Source: Bolinopsis microptera
Taxonomy: Eukaryota > Ctenophora > Tentaculata > Lobata > Bolinopsidae
NCBI RefSeq assembly: GCF_026151205.1
Contig: NC_087077.1
Location: forward strand, 19,341,975-19,405,974
Length of the DNA: 64,000 nt
Direction: 5' to 3'
Shown here: positions 31,792 through 45,001 of the stretch, piece after piece
Layout of the letters: each line of letters starts with the position of its first letter
How positions within the stretch are numbered: the first letter of the stretch is position 1
The notes under the pieces: generated by a model
Databases searched by the model: none
Seen by the model: only the letters and a program-made list of their open reading frames with translations
Told to the model about the DNA's origin: nothing
Position numbers and translations under genes: made by a program

Positions 31792-33674
31792 TTACGACCG
31801 TTCTGTGTACATATTATGCGTTTTGTTATATGACTATGATTAAGCTGTGGGATTGTGAAAGTAAGCTATACCAATGAATTTTTTACGCTGATTTTCGAAT
31901 AAGACCTATTACGTAGCACGAAAATCATTTCTTGACGAGTTATGAGCAAATAACCATTTTTGTCAGACTCGCGCACGTGACAGGCTTGTAGTTGTTAAAC
32001 TATATTTTAGCTGTTTATGCTTTAGGATTCGAGTTAATTTTGGTTTGAAAGTAAATATGAAGATTTGAAGTACAAATTTGTGCACCTTAACTTTAAATAC
32101 ACCATTAAAATCGAAATCATTTAAAAATGTACACAGAACGGTCGAAATCTAATCGCATCCTATCTGAAAATAAGGAACCAGTTTGTGGTTTTTGGAGTTG
32201 CAGTATTAGCGTGATCACCTCTGCTCTAAACATGGGTCTTTGTATTTTGTAAGACAACCGATAAAAACAGAGCATAGTTTTAAACTCAAATCATTCAATC
32301 TCATTGTAAAAATCAATATAAAGAATCCCCGAAATCCTTCTATGACGAAGATGTTTAAGATAATCCCTTTGGTAGTGGTACACCGTACATTGGTGTGCTG
32401 CAGTTGGAAGAACCGCGCCAGAAAGATGATTATGTGATTATCAGGGAACTGCTGTTGGTTTGAAAAAAAATCTGACAAAGATCGATTGATGGTACTGTAA
32501 AGACAACATCGTGGTTCAGTAATCAAAAGGGTCAACAGCTGGATTACTGTTAGTGTTAGTGTTACTGGGCGGCGCTCAGCCTGTCATCCCGCCGAATCTC
32601 TATATGTTTATGAACATGTTTTTGAACATTATAGCTGCAGCTGGAGTCCCCAGGTAAAATTACTGCAGTCGTTAAGGGCCAAAGTCGGGATATTTTGTTT
32701 TCCATGCAACCAACGAATCCGTGGCCATTAAATGATTAATTGCAAACCGAATTATTAACCTTCGGATAAAACAGTTTTATTCCGAAGAGCATGAGATTTT
32801 TGGGTCAAACAATTCTAAACAAAATTTAATTTGTCCAAATTTTAACTGACCCGGGTTAAAATTGTACAGTAACCCTGAAGAGCAAAACTGATGTAGAAGC
32901 TGCTGCATTTATTCGATTTTAATTGCTCAAGATGGCAAAATGTAGATAAAATGGCTGCAACTCATTACAATGTCAATACAGTGCGAACTGTACGTAATGA
33001 TAGAAAATTAAATGTACACACAATTAAGAATTAACTAAAAGCTACATGAAACACTCCTTGCTTCTCGCCGACCGATTTGCCTACTTGCTTACTTGAATCC
33101 CGTAATAAAACCTCACGGCGGCGGTGGTGTAACACATAATGTAACTGGTCATGTTATTACAAGTACACGTGACATAATGATAACCATCACAAGTACACAC
33201 ACCTCCCAGTACAACATGACGTACTGTACAGTGTGTACTGTGTGATGATGATCCCCGCTATAAACTGCCGTGAGCTGATGAGAGTGAGAATTGCACATGT
33301 GGACACCACCACAACACTAAGATCAGGGCTCCCTCTCTCCACGTCTCTAATATTCTACATCTCTCTTGTTTATACGTGTCGTCTCCACGTCTCAAATACT
33401 CTACATCTCTCGTGTTTATACGTTTCGTCTCCTGACATTTGTTGTATCTCCTTGTTCTGGATTGCAGTACTTAGTCCCTGCTGGATTGTTGTACCTAGTC
33501 CCAGCTGGATCTCGACATTTTCACCGCCTGATCGTAGATTTTCAACACCTTCAAACAGTTCTCAGCATCTCACATTCGCGCAACGATCACTGTTGCTTGG
33601 CAACTGTATAAGACTCGAGGCTTGTCCCGCAGCACGTGCAGTTTTACATTGCGCGCATTTCCACGTGCAGCAGT
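31792..33674. other. Upstream region of ABHD14-like gene; no other gene
   Basis: It contains a diverged copy of the 24.65-kb dispersed repeat at 32568-32660 (GGCGGCGCTCAGCCTGTC). The 151-residue frame at 33233-33688 runs through the likely promoter/5' UTR of the next gene in another frame and is not called. A G/C-richer stretch with ACGTGCAG words lies just before the start codon at 33675. Confidence 0.5.
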
Positions 33675-36600
33675 ATGGTGAGATTTGAAGATGAGGATGA
33701 TGCACCCCTGTTAGGGAGGGTAATACCAAACCCTGGCATCTTGAAAATGAAGAAGATCAGACTCTGGATAGCGGTTATTATTGTGGTTACTGTGGTCGGG
33801 GCTTTGTTCTTGGTAACCAGTACGAAGATTCATAATCAGAGCAGGGCGTACATGATCGGCCAGTACAGAGTTAAAGACACTAAGGTACAGTTTAATATAT
33901 AAGAATTATTATTGGCCGCAACTGCAAGATTACCACGGCTAGAATTGTTTTGTTAAATTTTTGTAGAGACTTTGTTAAGGGTTAGACTTACAAATGCTAC
34001 ATTTTACAGCATTATATTTCCAATATTGAATACTTTTCGGATATTTCCACATTTATTTTTCATCTGGATTCAAGATATGGCCATTATCCAAGCTGTAATT
34101 CAACTTGAATACTTCAGAAATCCACAAGTACTGATACTGATTACTGATAAACGATTAATGCCATTATTTTTTTTGATTAAGTCGATCATAAACATTTGAA
34201 CTGGGATTCCGAGCATAAGATTGAATTTTAAACTGAAATTACAGGATGAGGACAAACCTCTGGATAACGAGGGAAATCAGGTTATGGCCGAGTTGAATAC
34301 TTAAGAAATTGTTTAATAGACAGTTTATACCATTTTTATTAAAAATCAAGTCGATCGCAAACATTTGAAATGGGACCGTGAGTATAAGATTATAACGTTA
34401 ACTTAAATTGCAGGTTGAAGATAGACCTTTGTATAGCGAAGGAGGATTCAACGACTTTGTTGGGATTAACGAGACGGACCCACACGGTCCCAAACTGATA
34501 GGAGTCAAGCATGTGTCGAAGAGCAAAAACGAGGGGAAGAGTTCGGACGACGACTTTTTGCTGTTTGAAGCCACTGTTGAGATCTTGGACAACAAGATGC
34601 ACTACAGGTCGGTAATGGATTGCTGTTATTTTAATTTGAAAGACAGTCCGTGAACACGAATGGACATACCGTTTAAACTTTAAAAGGCTCATTTTGTTCT
34701 AAAAATGAAATGGCATAATATCTTTGTATAAGTTCTGGTAGTGGTAGTTAGGTCAAACACGGTCGTAATTCTTTCTAGCGTCTAGATCTATACAAATTAA
34801 TTGAACATTTTGACCTCTAACTTATAACTAATTCAATCGTCTAATATATCGTCCATAAGATACAGTAAACCCAAATAGATCTTCGAAAAACTCAATTTAG
34901 AGGCCTAAAAATGATTGATGTTCATTAGGTAATTAGTTTTTAGCTTTTAATATTTCAGGAAGGCCAGTAATGGTTGGGTTCCTAAACTAAACGTGATTAG
35001 TTTTTAGCTTTTAATATTTCAGGGAGGCCAGTAATGGTTGGGTTCCTGAACTAAACGTGATTAGTTTTTAGCTTTTAATATTTCAGGGAGGCCAGTAATG
35101 GTTGGGTTCCTAAACTAAACGTAATAAGTTTTTAGCTTTTAATATTTCAGGGAGGCCAGTAATGGTTGGGTTCCTAAACTAAACGTAATTAGTTTTTAGC
35201 TTTTAATATTTCAGGGAGGCCAGTAATGGTTGGGTTCCTAAACTAAACGTGATTAGTTTTTAGCTTTTAATATTTCAGGGAGGCCAGTAATGGTTGGGTT
35301 CCTAAACTAAACGTGATTAGTTTTTAGCTTTTAATATTTCAGGGACGCAAGCTGTAATGGTTGGGTTCCTAAACTAAACGTGATTAGTTTTTAGCTTTTA
35401 ATATTTCAGGGAGGCTAGTAATGGTTGGGTTCCTAAACTAAACGTGATTAGTTTTTAGCTTTTAATATTTCAGGGAGGCCAGTAATGGTTGGGTTCCTAA
35501 ACTAAACGTGATTAGTTTTTAGCTTTTAATATTTCAGGGAGGCTAGTAATGGTTGGGTTCCTAAACTAAACGTGATTAGTTTTTAGCTTTTAATATTTCA
35601 GGAAGGCTAGTAATGGTTGGGTTCCTAAACTAAACGTGATTAGTTTTTAGCTTTTAATATTTCAGGGAGGCTAGTAATGGTTGGGTTCCTAAACTAAACG
35701 TGATTAGTTTTTAGCTTTTAATATTTCAGGGAGGCCAGTAATGGTTGGGTTCCTAAACTAAACGTGATTAGTTTTTAGCTCTTAATATTTCAGGGAGGCC
35801 AGTAATGGTTGGGTTCCTAAACTAAACGTGATTAGTTTTTAGCTCTTAATATTTCAGGGAGGCCAGTAATGGTTGGGTTCCTAAACTAAACGTGATTAGT
35901 TTTTAGCTTTTAATATTTCAGGGAGGCCAGCTGTAATGGTTGGGTTCCTAAACTAAACGTGATTAGTTTTTAGCTTTTAATATTTCAGGGAGGCGAGTAA
36001 TGGTTGGGTTCCTAAACTAAACGTAATTAGTTTTTAGCTTTTAATATTTCAGGGAGGCCAGTAATGGTTGGGTTCCTAAACTAAACGTGATTAGTTTTTA
36101 GCTTTTAATATTTCAGGGAGGCCAGCTGTAATGGTTGGGTTCCTAAACTAAACGTGATTAGTTTTTAGCTTTTAATATTTCAGGGAGGCCAGCTGTAATG
36201 GTTGGGTTCCTAAACTAAACGTGATTAGTTTTTAGCTTTTAATATTTCAGGGAGGCTAGTAATGGTTGGGTTCCTAAACTAAACGTGATTAGTTTTTAGC
36301 TTTTAATATTTCAGGGAGGCCAGTAATGGTTGGGTTCCTAAACTAAACGTGATTAGTTTTTAGCTCTTAATATTTCAGGGAGGCCAGTAATGGTTGGGTT
36401 CCTAAACTAAACGTGATTAGTTTTTAGCTCTTAATATTTCAGGGAGGCCAGTAATGGTTGGGTTCCTAAACTAAACGTGATTAGTTTTTAGCTTTTAATA
36501 TTTCAGGGAGGCCAGCTGTAATGGTTGGGTTCCTAAACTAAACGTGATTAGTTTTTAGCTTTTAATATTTCAGGGAGGCCAGTAATGGTTGGGTTCCTAA

Positions 36601-39600
36601 ACTAAACGTGATTAGTTTTTAGCTTTTAATATTTCAGGGAGGCCAGTAATGGTTGGGTTCCTAAACTAAACGTGATTAGTTTTTAGCTTTTAATATTTCA
36701 GGGAGGCCAGTAATGGTTGGGTTCCTAAACTAAACGTGATTAGTTTTTAGCTTTTAATATTTCAGGGAGGCCAGTAATGGTTGGGTTCCTAAACTAAACG
36801 TGATTAGTTTTTAGCTTTTAATATTTCAGGGAGGCGAGTAATGGTTGGGTGCCTAAACTAAACGTGATTAGTTTTTAGCTTTTAATATGTCAGGGAGGCT
36901 AGTAATGGTTGGGTTCCTAAACTAAACGTGATTAGTTTTTAGCTTTTAATATTTCAGGGAGGCCAGTAATGGTTGGGTTCCTAAACTAAACGTGATTAGT
37001 TTTTAGCTCTTAATATTTCAGGGAGGCCAGTAATGGTTGGGTTCCTAAACTAAACGTGATTAGTTTTTAGCTTTTAATATTTCAGGGAGGCCAGCTGTAA
37101 TGGTTGGGTTCATAAACTAAACGTGATTAGTTTTTAGCTTTTAATATTTCAGGGAGGCCAGTAATGGTTGGGTTCCTAAACTAAACGTGATTAGTTTTTA
37201 GCTTTTAATATTTCAGGGAGGCCAGTAATGGTTGGGTTCCTGAACTAAACGTGATTAGTTTTTAGCTTTTAATATTTCAGGGAGGCCAGTAATGGGTGGG
37301 TTCCTAAACTAAACGTGATTAGTTTTTAGCTTTTAATATTTCAGGGAGGCTAGTAATGGTTGGGTTCCTAAACTAAACGTGATTAGTTTTTAGCTTTTAA
37401 TATTTCAGGGAGGCCAGTAATGGTTGGGTTCCTAAACTAAACGTGATTAGTTTTTAGCTCTTAATATTTCAGGGAGGCCAGTAATGGTTGGGTTCCTAAA
37501 CTAAACGTGATTAGTTTTTAGCTTTTAATATTTCAGGGAGGCCAGCTGTAATGGTTGGGTTCCTAAACTAAACGTGATTAGTTTTTAGCTTTTAATATTT
37601 CAGGGAGGCCAGTAATGGTTGGGTTCCTAAACTAAACGTGATTAGTTTTTAGCTCTTAATATTTCAGGGAGGCCAGTAATGGTTGGGTTCCTAAACTAAA
37701 CGTGATTAGTTTTTAGCTTTTAATATTTCAGGGAGGCCAGCTGTAATGGTTGGGTTCCTAAACTAAACGTGATTAGTTTTTAGCTTTTAATATTTCAGGG
37801 AGGCCAGCTGTAATGGTTGGGTTCCTAAACTAAACGTGATTAGTTTTTAGCTTTTAATATTTCAGGGAGGCTAGTAATGGTTGGGTTCCTAAACTAAACG
37901 TGATTAGTTTTTAGCTTTTAATATTTCAGGGAGGCCAGTAATGGTTGGGTTCCTAAACTAAACGTGATTAGTTTTTAGCTCTTAATATTTCAGGGAGGCC
38001 AGTAATGGTTGGGTTCCTAAACTAAACGTGATTAGTTTTTAGCTCTTAATATTTCAGGGAGGCCAGTAATGGTTGGGTTCCTAAACTAAACGTGATTAGT
38101 TTTTAGCTTTTAATATTTCAGGGAGGCCAGCTGTAATGGTTGGGTTCCTAAACTAAACGTGATTAGTTTTTAGCTTTTAATATTTCAGGGAGGCCAGTAA
38201 TGGTTGGGTTCCTAAACTAAACGTGATTAGTTTTTAGCTTTTAATATTTCAGGGAGGCCAGTAATGGTTGGGTTCCTAAACTAAACGTGATTAGTTTTTA
38301 GCTTTTAATATTTCAGGGAGGCCAGTAATGGTTGGGTTCCTAAACTAAACGTGATTAGTTTTTAGCTTTTAATATTTCAGGGAGGCCAGTAATGGTTGGG
38401 TTCCTAAACTAAACGTGATTAGTTTTTAGCTTTTAATATTTCAGGGAGGCGAGTAATGGTTGGGTTCCTAAACTAAACGTGATTAGTTTTTAGCTTTTAA
38501 TATTTCAGGGAGGCTAGTAATGGTTGGGTTCCTAAACTAAACGTGATTAGTTTTTAGCTTTTAATATTTCAGGGAGGCCAGTAATGGTTGGGTTCCTAAA
38601 CTAAACGTGATTAGTTTTTAGCTCTTAATATTTCAGGGAGGCCAGTAATGGTTGGGTTCCTAAACTAAACGTGATTAGTTTTTAGCTTTTAATATTTCAG
38701 GGAGGCCAGCTGTAATGGTTGGGTTCCTAAACTAAACGTGATTAGTTTTTAGCTTTTAATATTTCAGGGAGGCCAGTAATGGTTGGGTTCCTAAACTAAA
38801 CGTGATTAGTTTTTAGCTTTTAATATTTCAGGGAGGCCAGTAATGGTTGGGTTCCTGAACTAAACGTGATTAGTTTTTAGCTTTTAATATTTCAGGGAGG
38901 CCAGTAATGGTTGGGTTCCTAAACTAAACGTGATTAGTTTTTAGCTTTTAATATTTCAGGGAGGCTAGTAATGGTTGGGTTCCTAAACTAAACGTGATTA
39001 GTTTTTAGCTTTTAATATTTCAGGGAGGCCAGTAATGGTTGGGTTCCTAAACTAAACGTGATTAGTTTTTAGCTCTTAATATTTCAGGGAGGCCAGTAAT
39101 GGTTGGGTTCCTAAACTAAACGTGATTAGTTTTTAGCTTTTAATATTTCAGGGAGGCCAGCTGTAATGGTTGGGTTCCTAAACTAAACGTGATTAGTTTT
39201 TAGCTTTTAATATTTCAGGGAGGCCAGTAATGGTTGGGTTCCTAAACTAAACGTGATTAGTTTTTAGCTTTTAATATTTCAGGGAGGCCAGTAATGGTTG
39301 GGTTCCTGGACTAAACGTGATTAGTTTTTAGCTTTTAATATTTCAGGGAGGCCAGCTGTAATGGTTGGGTTCCTAAACTAAACGTGATTAGTTTTTAGCT
39401 TTTAATATTTCAGGGAGGCCAGTAATGGTTGGGTTCCTAAACTAAACGTGATTAGTTTTTAGCTTTTAATATTTCAGGGAGGCCAGTAATGGTTGGGTTC
39501 CTGAACTAAACGTGATTAGTTTTTAGCTTTTAATATTTCAGGGAGGCCAGTAATGGTTGGGTTCCTAAACTAAACGTGATTAGTTTTTAGCTTTTAATAT

Positions 39601-42600
39601 TTCAGGGAGGCCAGTAATGGTTGGGTTCCTAAACTAAACGTGATTAGTTTTTAGCTTTTAATATTTCAGGGAGGCCAGTAATGGTTGGGTTCCTAAACTA
39701 AACGTGATTAGTTTTTAGCTTTTAATATTTCAGGGAGGCCAGTAATGGTTGGGTTCCTAAACTAAACGTGATTAGTTTTTAAACTTTTAATATTTCAGGG
39801 AGGCCAGTAATGGTTGGGTTCCTAAACTAAACGTGATTAGTTTTTAGCTTTTAATATTTCAGGGAGGCCAGTAATGGTTGGGTTCCTAAACTAAACGTGA
39901 TTAGTTTTTATCTTTTAATATTTCAGGGAGGCCAGTAATGGTTGGGTTCCTAAACTAAACGTGATTAGTTTTTAGCTTTTAATATTTCAGGGAGGCCAGT
40001 AATGGTTGGGTTCCTAAACTAAACGTGATTAGTTTTTAGCTTTTAATATTTCAGGGAGGCCAGTAATGGTTGGGTTCCTAAACTAAACGTGATATTGTTC
40101 CACGGGGAACACTTCACATCAGCCATATGGAACGATATAGGAACTCTAGAGGACCTGGCTAGTAGTGGGTACAGAGTGGTAGCTCTGGAGCTGCCGGGTC
40201 ATGGACTCTCATCTCTGGATCCTAAGTTGAGACCTGCTGAGTTTATAAAACTATTCATTCAGGTCAGCATTGTCTCTTGTATAAAGATATCTTGCTTTTA
40301 GAATTGTACATTTCAAGCTTAAATATAAATAGTTTCCACGCCACTAAACACTGCCGCTGCTAACTTTGAATATTCCGCCGCCGATTTTGTAAAAACCCCC
40401 GGTATCTGTTATTACTAAAATCATGATGTAAACCTTTGTTACGTTTGAAAACAGATTACCACACCACGTCTATGACAGACATTCGAGGTTAGTATCCATG
40501 ACCATAACACACGTGCTCACTGCTCAGTAGAAAGTTCATTAATTTGTCAAGTTCTAGTCTTTCCAGATTAATAGATATGGGGATGAAATTAGGGTCTCAC
40601 TCACTGTAACACAAAATAGGCATGTAGCCGAAACGTGGACAATCTATTGCATGTATTTTGTTTTACAGTGAGTGGAGACTATCATTTCGTACCCAGCAGT
40701 CTATCATGATCGACTCACTCATGATGCAGAGCAAAAATCGAAACATACTTTCAAGATTAAACAGAATATTACCGCTAAAACATGATGACGACTAAACATA
40801 TTCATACGACCAAATTTTTCACGGACATTGTGAAAATGTGTGGTGATTTTTTAATAAGTGGTTTACCCTTTTTCTGAACTCTAGAATCGAAGTCATGGTG
40901 ATCATGGTGTTACTGTTATAACTTAAGTACTTAAACTTACTGTTATGTAAATTAAATACAGAGTGAATGTGACTGAGGAGTAATTATATTTGTCCTAGTA
41001 TACTAATGTCTAATAAGCTTATATAGTAATTGGCTACACACATACCTATTACCTACGCATGTGTAGGGACACACACACTAAAATTAATGGAAATAATTAC
41101 CGGACTTTATTATTCACGGACCTTATTGCCAAAGACATTATTTTCACGGACCAAATTATTCACGCTAAGGTCTTCAGCGTGAAAATAATGTCCGTGACAA
41201 TTATGTCCAATAAGGTATTTGGTTTCTCTACTTTCAAGATTTCGTTGAAATTGAAAAATGCAATACAAAAATATTTCGTATCAAAATCCAGCAATTTTAG
41301 CGCTGGTTATTAAAATATATGCTCCTTCAAAAATATATCAATATATTAATCAAATCACTTCTTACTTCCCTCCCTTCTATAATAACCCATGTTTACCAAA
41401 TGCTTCAAGGAAGTTGTCATGTCTCATCAGTCATGATGTTTCTGACATGACAAATTCAATGTCCGCAGCTAATAGCACGCCTCAAATTAATCAGTGCCAA
41501 GCACAACTTTAGAATACTGCCCCACCAAATCATGCCTTTACGTTAAAAACTAATTCTCGTATGATTGCCTAAAGAAATAGTACATATTAGCGATTGGTTA
41601 TTATATTTTGGAATCAGTCAGAAGTCATGTCATCGAGATGATCCTAATACATGGTAACTAATCTATATTATATCTCAAATTCTACATCCGGTACGGCTCT
41701 GCACACATGATATCTCTCTCTGCCATGAAACATGGCAAACCTTTTAAACCATGATTTAAAACCTAAACCTAAACCTAAACTTAAACTCAACTGGGCTCTC
41801 CTATGTCACCAAACTAGACCAATAACCAATTTTAGATAATTATATTTTTCTATATTTGTATAATAAGTAAATTGACGTAGTGGATGGTTGAGAGGGTTTC
41901 AAGCACAGGTCACTCTCAAATCCTAAAGATAAGCAGTGGCCTTCGGCACTTGAAACCTCTTCAAACCTCCCCTGATTTATTTATTATTGATATTGTTTGA
42001 TTGTGCCGTAAAAATAAATATTTGTTTTATTAAATAAATATTTGTTTTATTAATTCAAATGAATAATGTCACGATGACTCACGCCTCGGTGGTTCTCTCC
42101 AAAGTATGGGGATTTTGAAATCCCCACCATGATAAAAAATAAAAAATTTAGTTTTTGAACTCTCCATTGCCCTAAAATCGATCCCATCTCCGCCTGATTT
42201 CTCTTTCTTTTCTCTTTTTAAAGCCCCCTAATGTTGACATTGCAACCTATTGCAAGCCATTATATCTGATTTATAGAATTTAATGTTTACAGCTGAGAAA
42301 TATGTTTCCACAAATGCCGTTTAGTTTATGTTTCTACAGCCATATCAACTGCGCAGAGTCTGCGGCCCATCGATCCATGCTTGATGCTATTTATAATAGC
42401 CTGTAGATATATCCTCCTGGCTTCAGTCAGAGGACCATCCAATCCTAGATATATCACCTTATGTTCAGTGGTGTAACGTTGCATTAATATTTATAAAAAA
42501 TAGATTATCAATATGCAATTGAGCAATGTTTCTTCGAACACATGTACTACAAATCTCACAGTCACCATGTTACTTTTCTCAGCTCCCACTAACTATTCTA

Positions 42601-44482
42601 AGGGCTGAAAGGGATTTAATATAGTCTATACCATTTCAACTCTCAATGAAATTGCTCTTTTAATATTGTTCTCAAAATTAATGAAAGGCGTCGAATGGGA
42701 TTGGTGTATTCTTAATGAAGATCAATCTATAGTCAGTACAGTTTTGAGGACGGTCCCTTCATTGGGCATGAAGACTTGCAGCCGATCGAAAAACAGTTCA
42801 TGCTCATCAAGAATATTACATTTTGACTTCAAGTCGCTCACTACCAACAAATTTCCAGGGAGAGTTCTTGATATCTTAGTAAAAATAACATTGACACATC
42901 TTGTTTTAGAGTGCAAATGATTAACCTTCTTTTCTAGATGTTTCTTTATACTAATACTATTACTAATACCACTTGATTTAATTTCAGCACTTGGATCTGT
43001 ACCGACCTGGAGTGGTCCTCTTGAGTGCAGATAGTAGCAATACTGCCACTATGGAGTACCTCATACGATACAGCAAGCACAGTCCTCTTCTTAAAGGGTA
43101 AGTCTGAGCAAGTATATGTTAGTGCCATGACCAATGTCTATCATGGAAAATTGCAAGGTATCAAATTCTCGTGGTTTCATCACGTCATGTTAACTGTTAT
43201 AATACCTACCGGGAATTATATCCACTAAAATTCGTGGACACTGAGAGCTGATCATTTGCAAATATATCCCGCAAGGGAAGCGAAGGTATTATCAGCATAG
43301 ACTCAGACTGGCTGTTTATTTATGGATTTACAAGCAAGGTCAGACAGGATCAGCTTCAATGCTCTTTAAAAGTCAGACTTCTTCAGGTTAAGTTTCAATC
43401 ATCGGATCAGGTCAGGTTCTGAACCTGACCTGAAAGGATTTCATGAATATTCAAACATTAACAAGCCGATAACCGGGCCATAATTTAAATGCACTATCCA
43501 GTTGCTGGTGAATTTATTTGATAAAGTAAAGAAACTAAGGTGATGTTATAACGTTTGTTCTGAAGATGTAATATTTCAGGTACATCAACATAGATTCAGC
43601 AAACAATCAATACACAGATATGCAACGAATCACAGCGCAGACTATCAATGCTCAAGTTCTCTTTCTTTGTGGCGGAAAGTAAGTTGAACTTAAGTTATGA
43701 AATTAAGTTTAAAAATCTTAAATGCAGTCACTGTGCAAAGATTTTCGCATAAACTTTGTAAAAATGACCCCTGTTTAACAAAACCAGACTCTGCCTCATC
43801 ATAGAATTAAATAGATATCTGGCTTTGCTGTTTTGATGAAGATATAGCATTTAGAAGTTCTAAAATATTGACGTGATTGGATGATCGAATAGAATACCGC
43901 TAGACTCTGTGAATTGAAGAGCAGTAACCCTATCTTAGCTTTACCTTTGCACTATGACTTGCAGCTCGCATTTCCTTTTGACTGATGCAGGATTTATAGC
44001 ATAAAATTAAAAATAGATAAAAGCAAAAACTATATCAGCAAAGTTTTTGTCTATATTATCTTCTCTCCATAAAAGTGAACAGCTCTTTCACCAAACTGTT
44101 TATATCACTTGTATCGACATTTCACAGTCCCCATTAACAATCAACAATTCCCCAAACTGTATCCACTCTAACAGTCCACGATTCCCCAAGCAGTATTCAC
44201 ATTTCACACTAACAGTTCATTATTCCTGAATTCCTCAAACAGTATCTAGATCTAACCTACACTCCACTTTACTCCTCAAGCTGTATCAGGACTAACAGTC
44301 CATTACTCCGCAGGGATGCAGAGTGTTTGACAAGTTCCCACGACTGGTCACGCTACATCACCAGCTCCCGAGTACACTCCTTCTCTAACGCCTACAAGGA
44401 GTTCTATAACGAGGACCCTGTAGTTTTCAACACTGTCTTGAAGCGCTTCCTCGAGTACTTGTCCAAATCAAACGATTCGTGA
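33675..44482 (+). CDS. ABHD14-like alpha/beta-hydrolase, membrane-anchored
   Basis: Exons join in phase: 33675-33884, (34245-34280 optional), 34414-34607, 40055-40262, 42988-43097, 43580-43678, 44314-44482, giving 329 residues (341 with the optional exon). All introns are GT-AG. Exon 1 encodes a short acidic cytosolic tail and one membrane span (IAVIIVVTVVGALFLV), a type II anchor as in ABHD14A. The hydrolase part has the oxyanion-loop HG in LFHGEHFTSAIW, the GYRVVALELPGHG strand-turn, and VVLLSADSSN where ABHD14 proteins carry the SxSxSG nucleophile elbow. FLCGGKDAE fits the acid strand. The position of the catalytic His reads SNAYKEFY, with no His. The family assignment is good; activity is doubtful. 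Intron 2 (or 3) is filled by a 64-bp acceptor array. Confidence 0.85.
34160..34450 (+). repeat. Tandem duplication of intron end plus exon start
   Basis: The stretch 34166-34280 and the stretch 34335-34450 align: both contain AAGTCGATC, AAACATTTGAA, a TAAGATT word, an acceptor (AAATTACAG or AAATTGCAG) and a related exon start (DEDKPLDNEGN versus VEDRPLYSEGG). The first copy has its own donor (AATCAG then GTTATG) and stays in phase, making an optional 12-residue exon. Confidence 0.75.
34931..40092 (+). repeat. 64-bp array of splice acceptor plus exon start
   Basis: About 80 tandem copies of a 64-bp unit; a 67-bp variant has an extra CTG. Each unit contains intron end (TTTTAGCTTTTAATATTTCAG) trimmed to about 25 bases, then 39 bases identical to the start of exon 40055-40262 (GGAGGCCAGTAATGGTTGG...AACGTGAT). 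Only the last unit continues into real coding sequence (ATTGTTCCACGG). Variants (CTG insertion, GGCGAG, AGCTCTTAAT) recur about 1.61 kb apart, showing a higher-order repeat of about 25 units. The upstream exon ends TAC-AG, and joining any unit gives the correct phase for the exon start. In a non-final unit the frame then stops at GTG-ATT-AGT-TTT-TAG. Confidence 0.95.
40594..40679. repeat. Small inverted repeat in ABHD14-like intron
   Basis: GTCTCACTCACTGTAACAC at the left is mirrored by the reverse strand of TTTTACAGTGAGTGGAGAC at the right, enclosing CATGTAGCCGAAACGTGG. It looks like a short fold-back element or a transposon remnant. The rest of this intron (40263-42987) is AT-rich; at 41100-41220 it holds loosely inverted TTCACGGAC/GTCCGTGAA words, and no gene. 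Confidence 0.6.
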
Positions 44483-45001
44483 TGTCTCTTTTCTCACGTT
44501 TCTCACTCTCACACGACCCCGAACACCTAATTCTGATCTTGTTAATCAGACACAGACCTCAACCGTGATCAACTCTGTCGTCATGACGACACCTCCCCGC
44601 CACGTGCTCTCCACGTGCTCTCCACGTGCTCTCCACGTGCTGTGGTGGAGCGGACTATACTGACCATCACCGTTAACTAAGGTTGCTGATCCACTCCATC
44701 ATCTCCTGAGTTACCCTTTATACATGATGAACTATAATCGGGTCCTCCCGATCCGGTCTTTGTGGAAACTCCCTTTTGTATCAAGCTTTTCAGGGCCACC
44801 AGCGCCTGAGGGTTGATTTTTAGATTGACGACGTAACTTAACTAGCCGAGTCTAGAAACCTTACAAAATATTAATTGATGGTACCTATTCGGTTTTAAAC
44901 AGTTGACTATGTATTTAGAGACTATTTTTCGTAATTTTTGTAAAATATACAATAAATAAATTGAAGCACAAATTATTTGCTATGAACAAAATATGTTTCT
45001 A
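44483..45001. other. 3' flank of ABHD14-like gene
   Basis: Non-coding. A four-copy 13-bp repeat of CCACGTGCTCT lies at about 44598-44640. AATAAATAAA near 44950 is a possible polyadenylation region. Confidence 0.5.

Noticed and set aside
33233-33688. 151-residue plus-strand frame upstream of the ABHD14-like gene
   Set aside because: Overlaps the start of the real first exon in a different frame and has no recognisable domain; likely 5' UTR/promoter.
34931-40092. CRISPR-like array
   Set aside because: Regular repeats but no variable spacers. Units are contiguous, match an intron-exon boundary, and the host is eukaryotic.
41758-41785. (CCTAAA)n telomere-like run
   Set aside because: Only about four imperfect copies, in an intron of the ABHD14-like gene.
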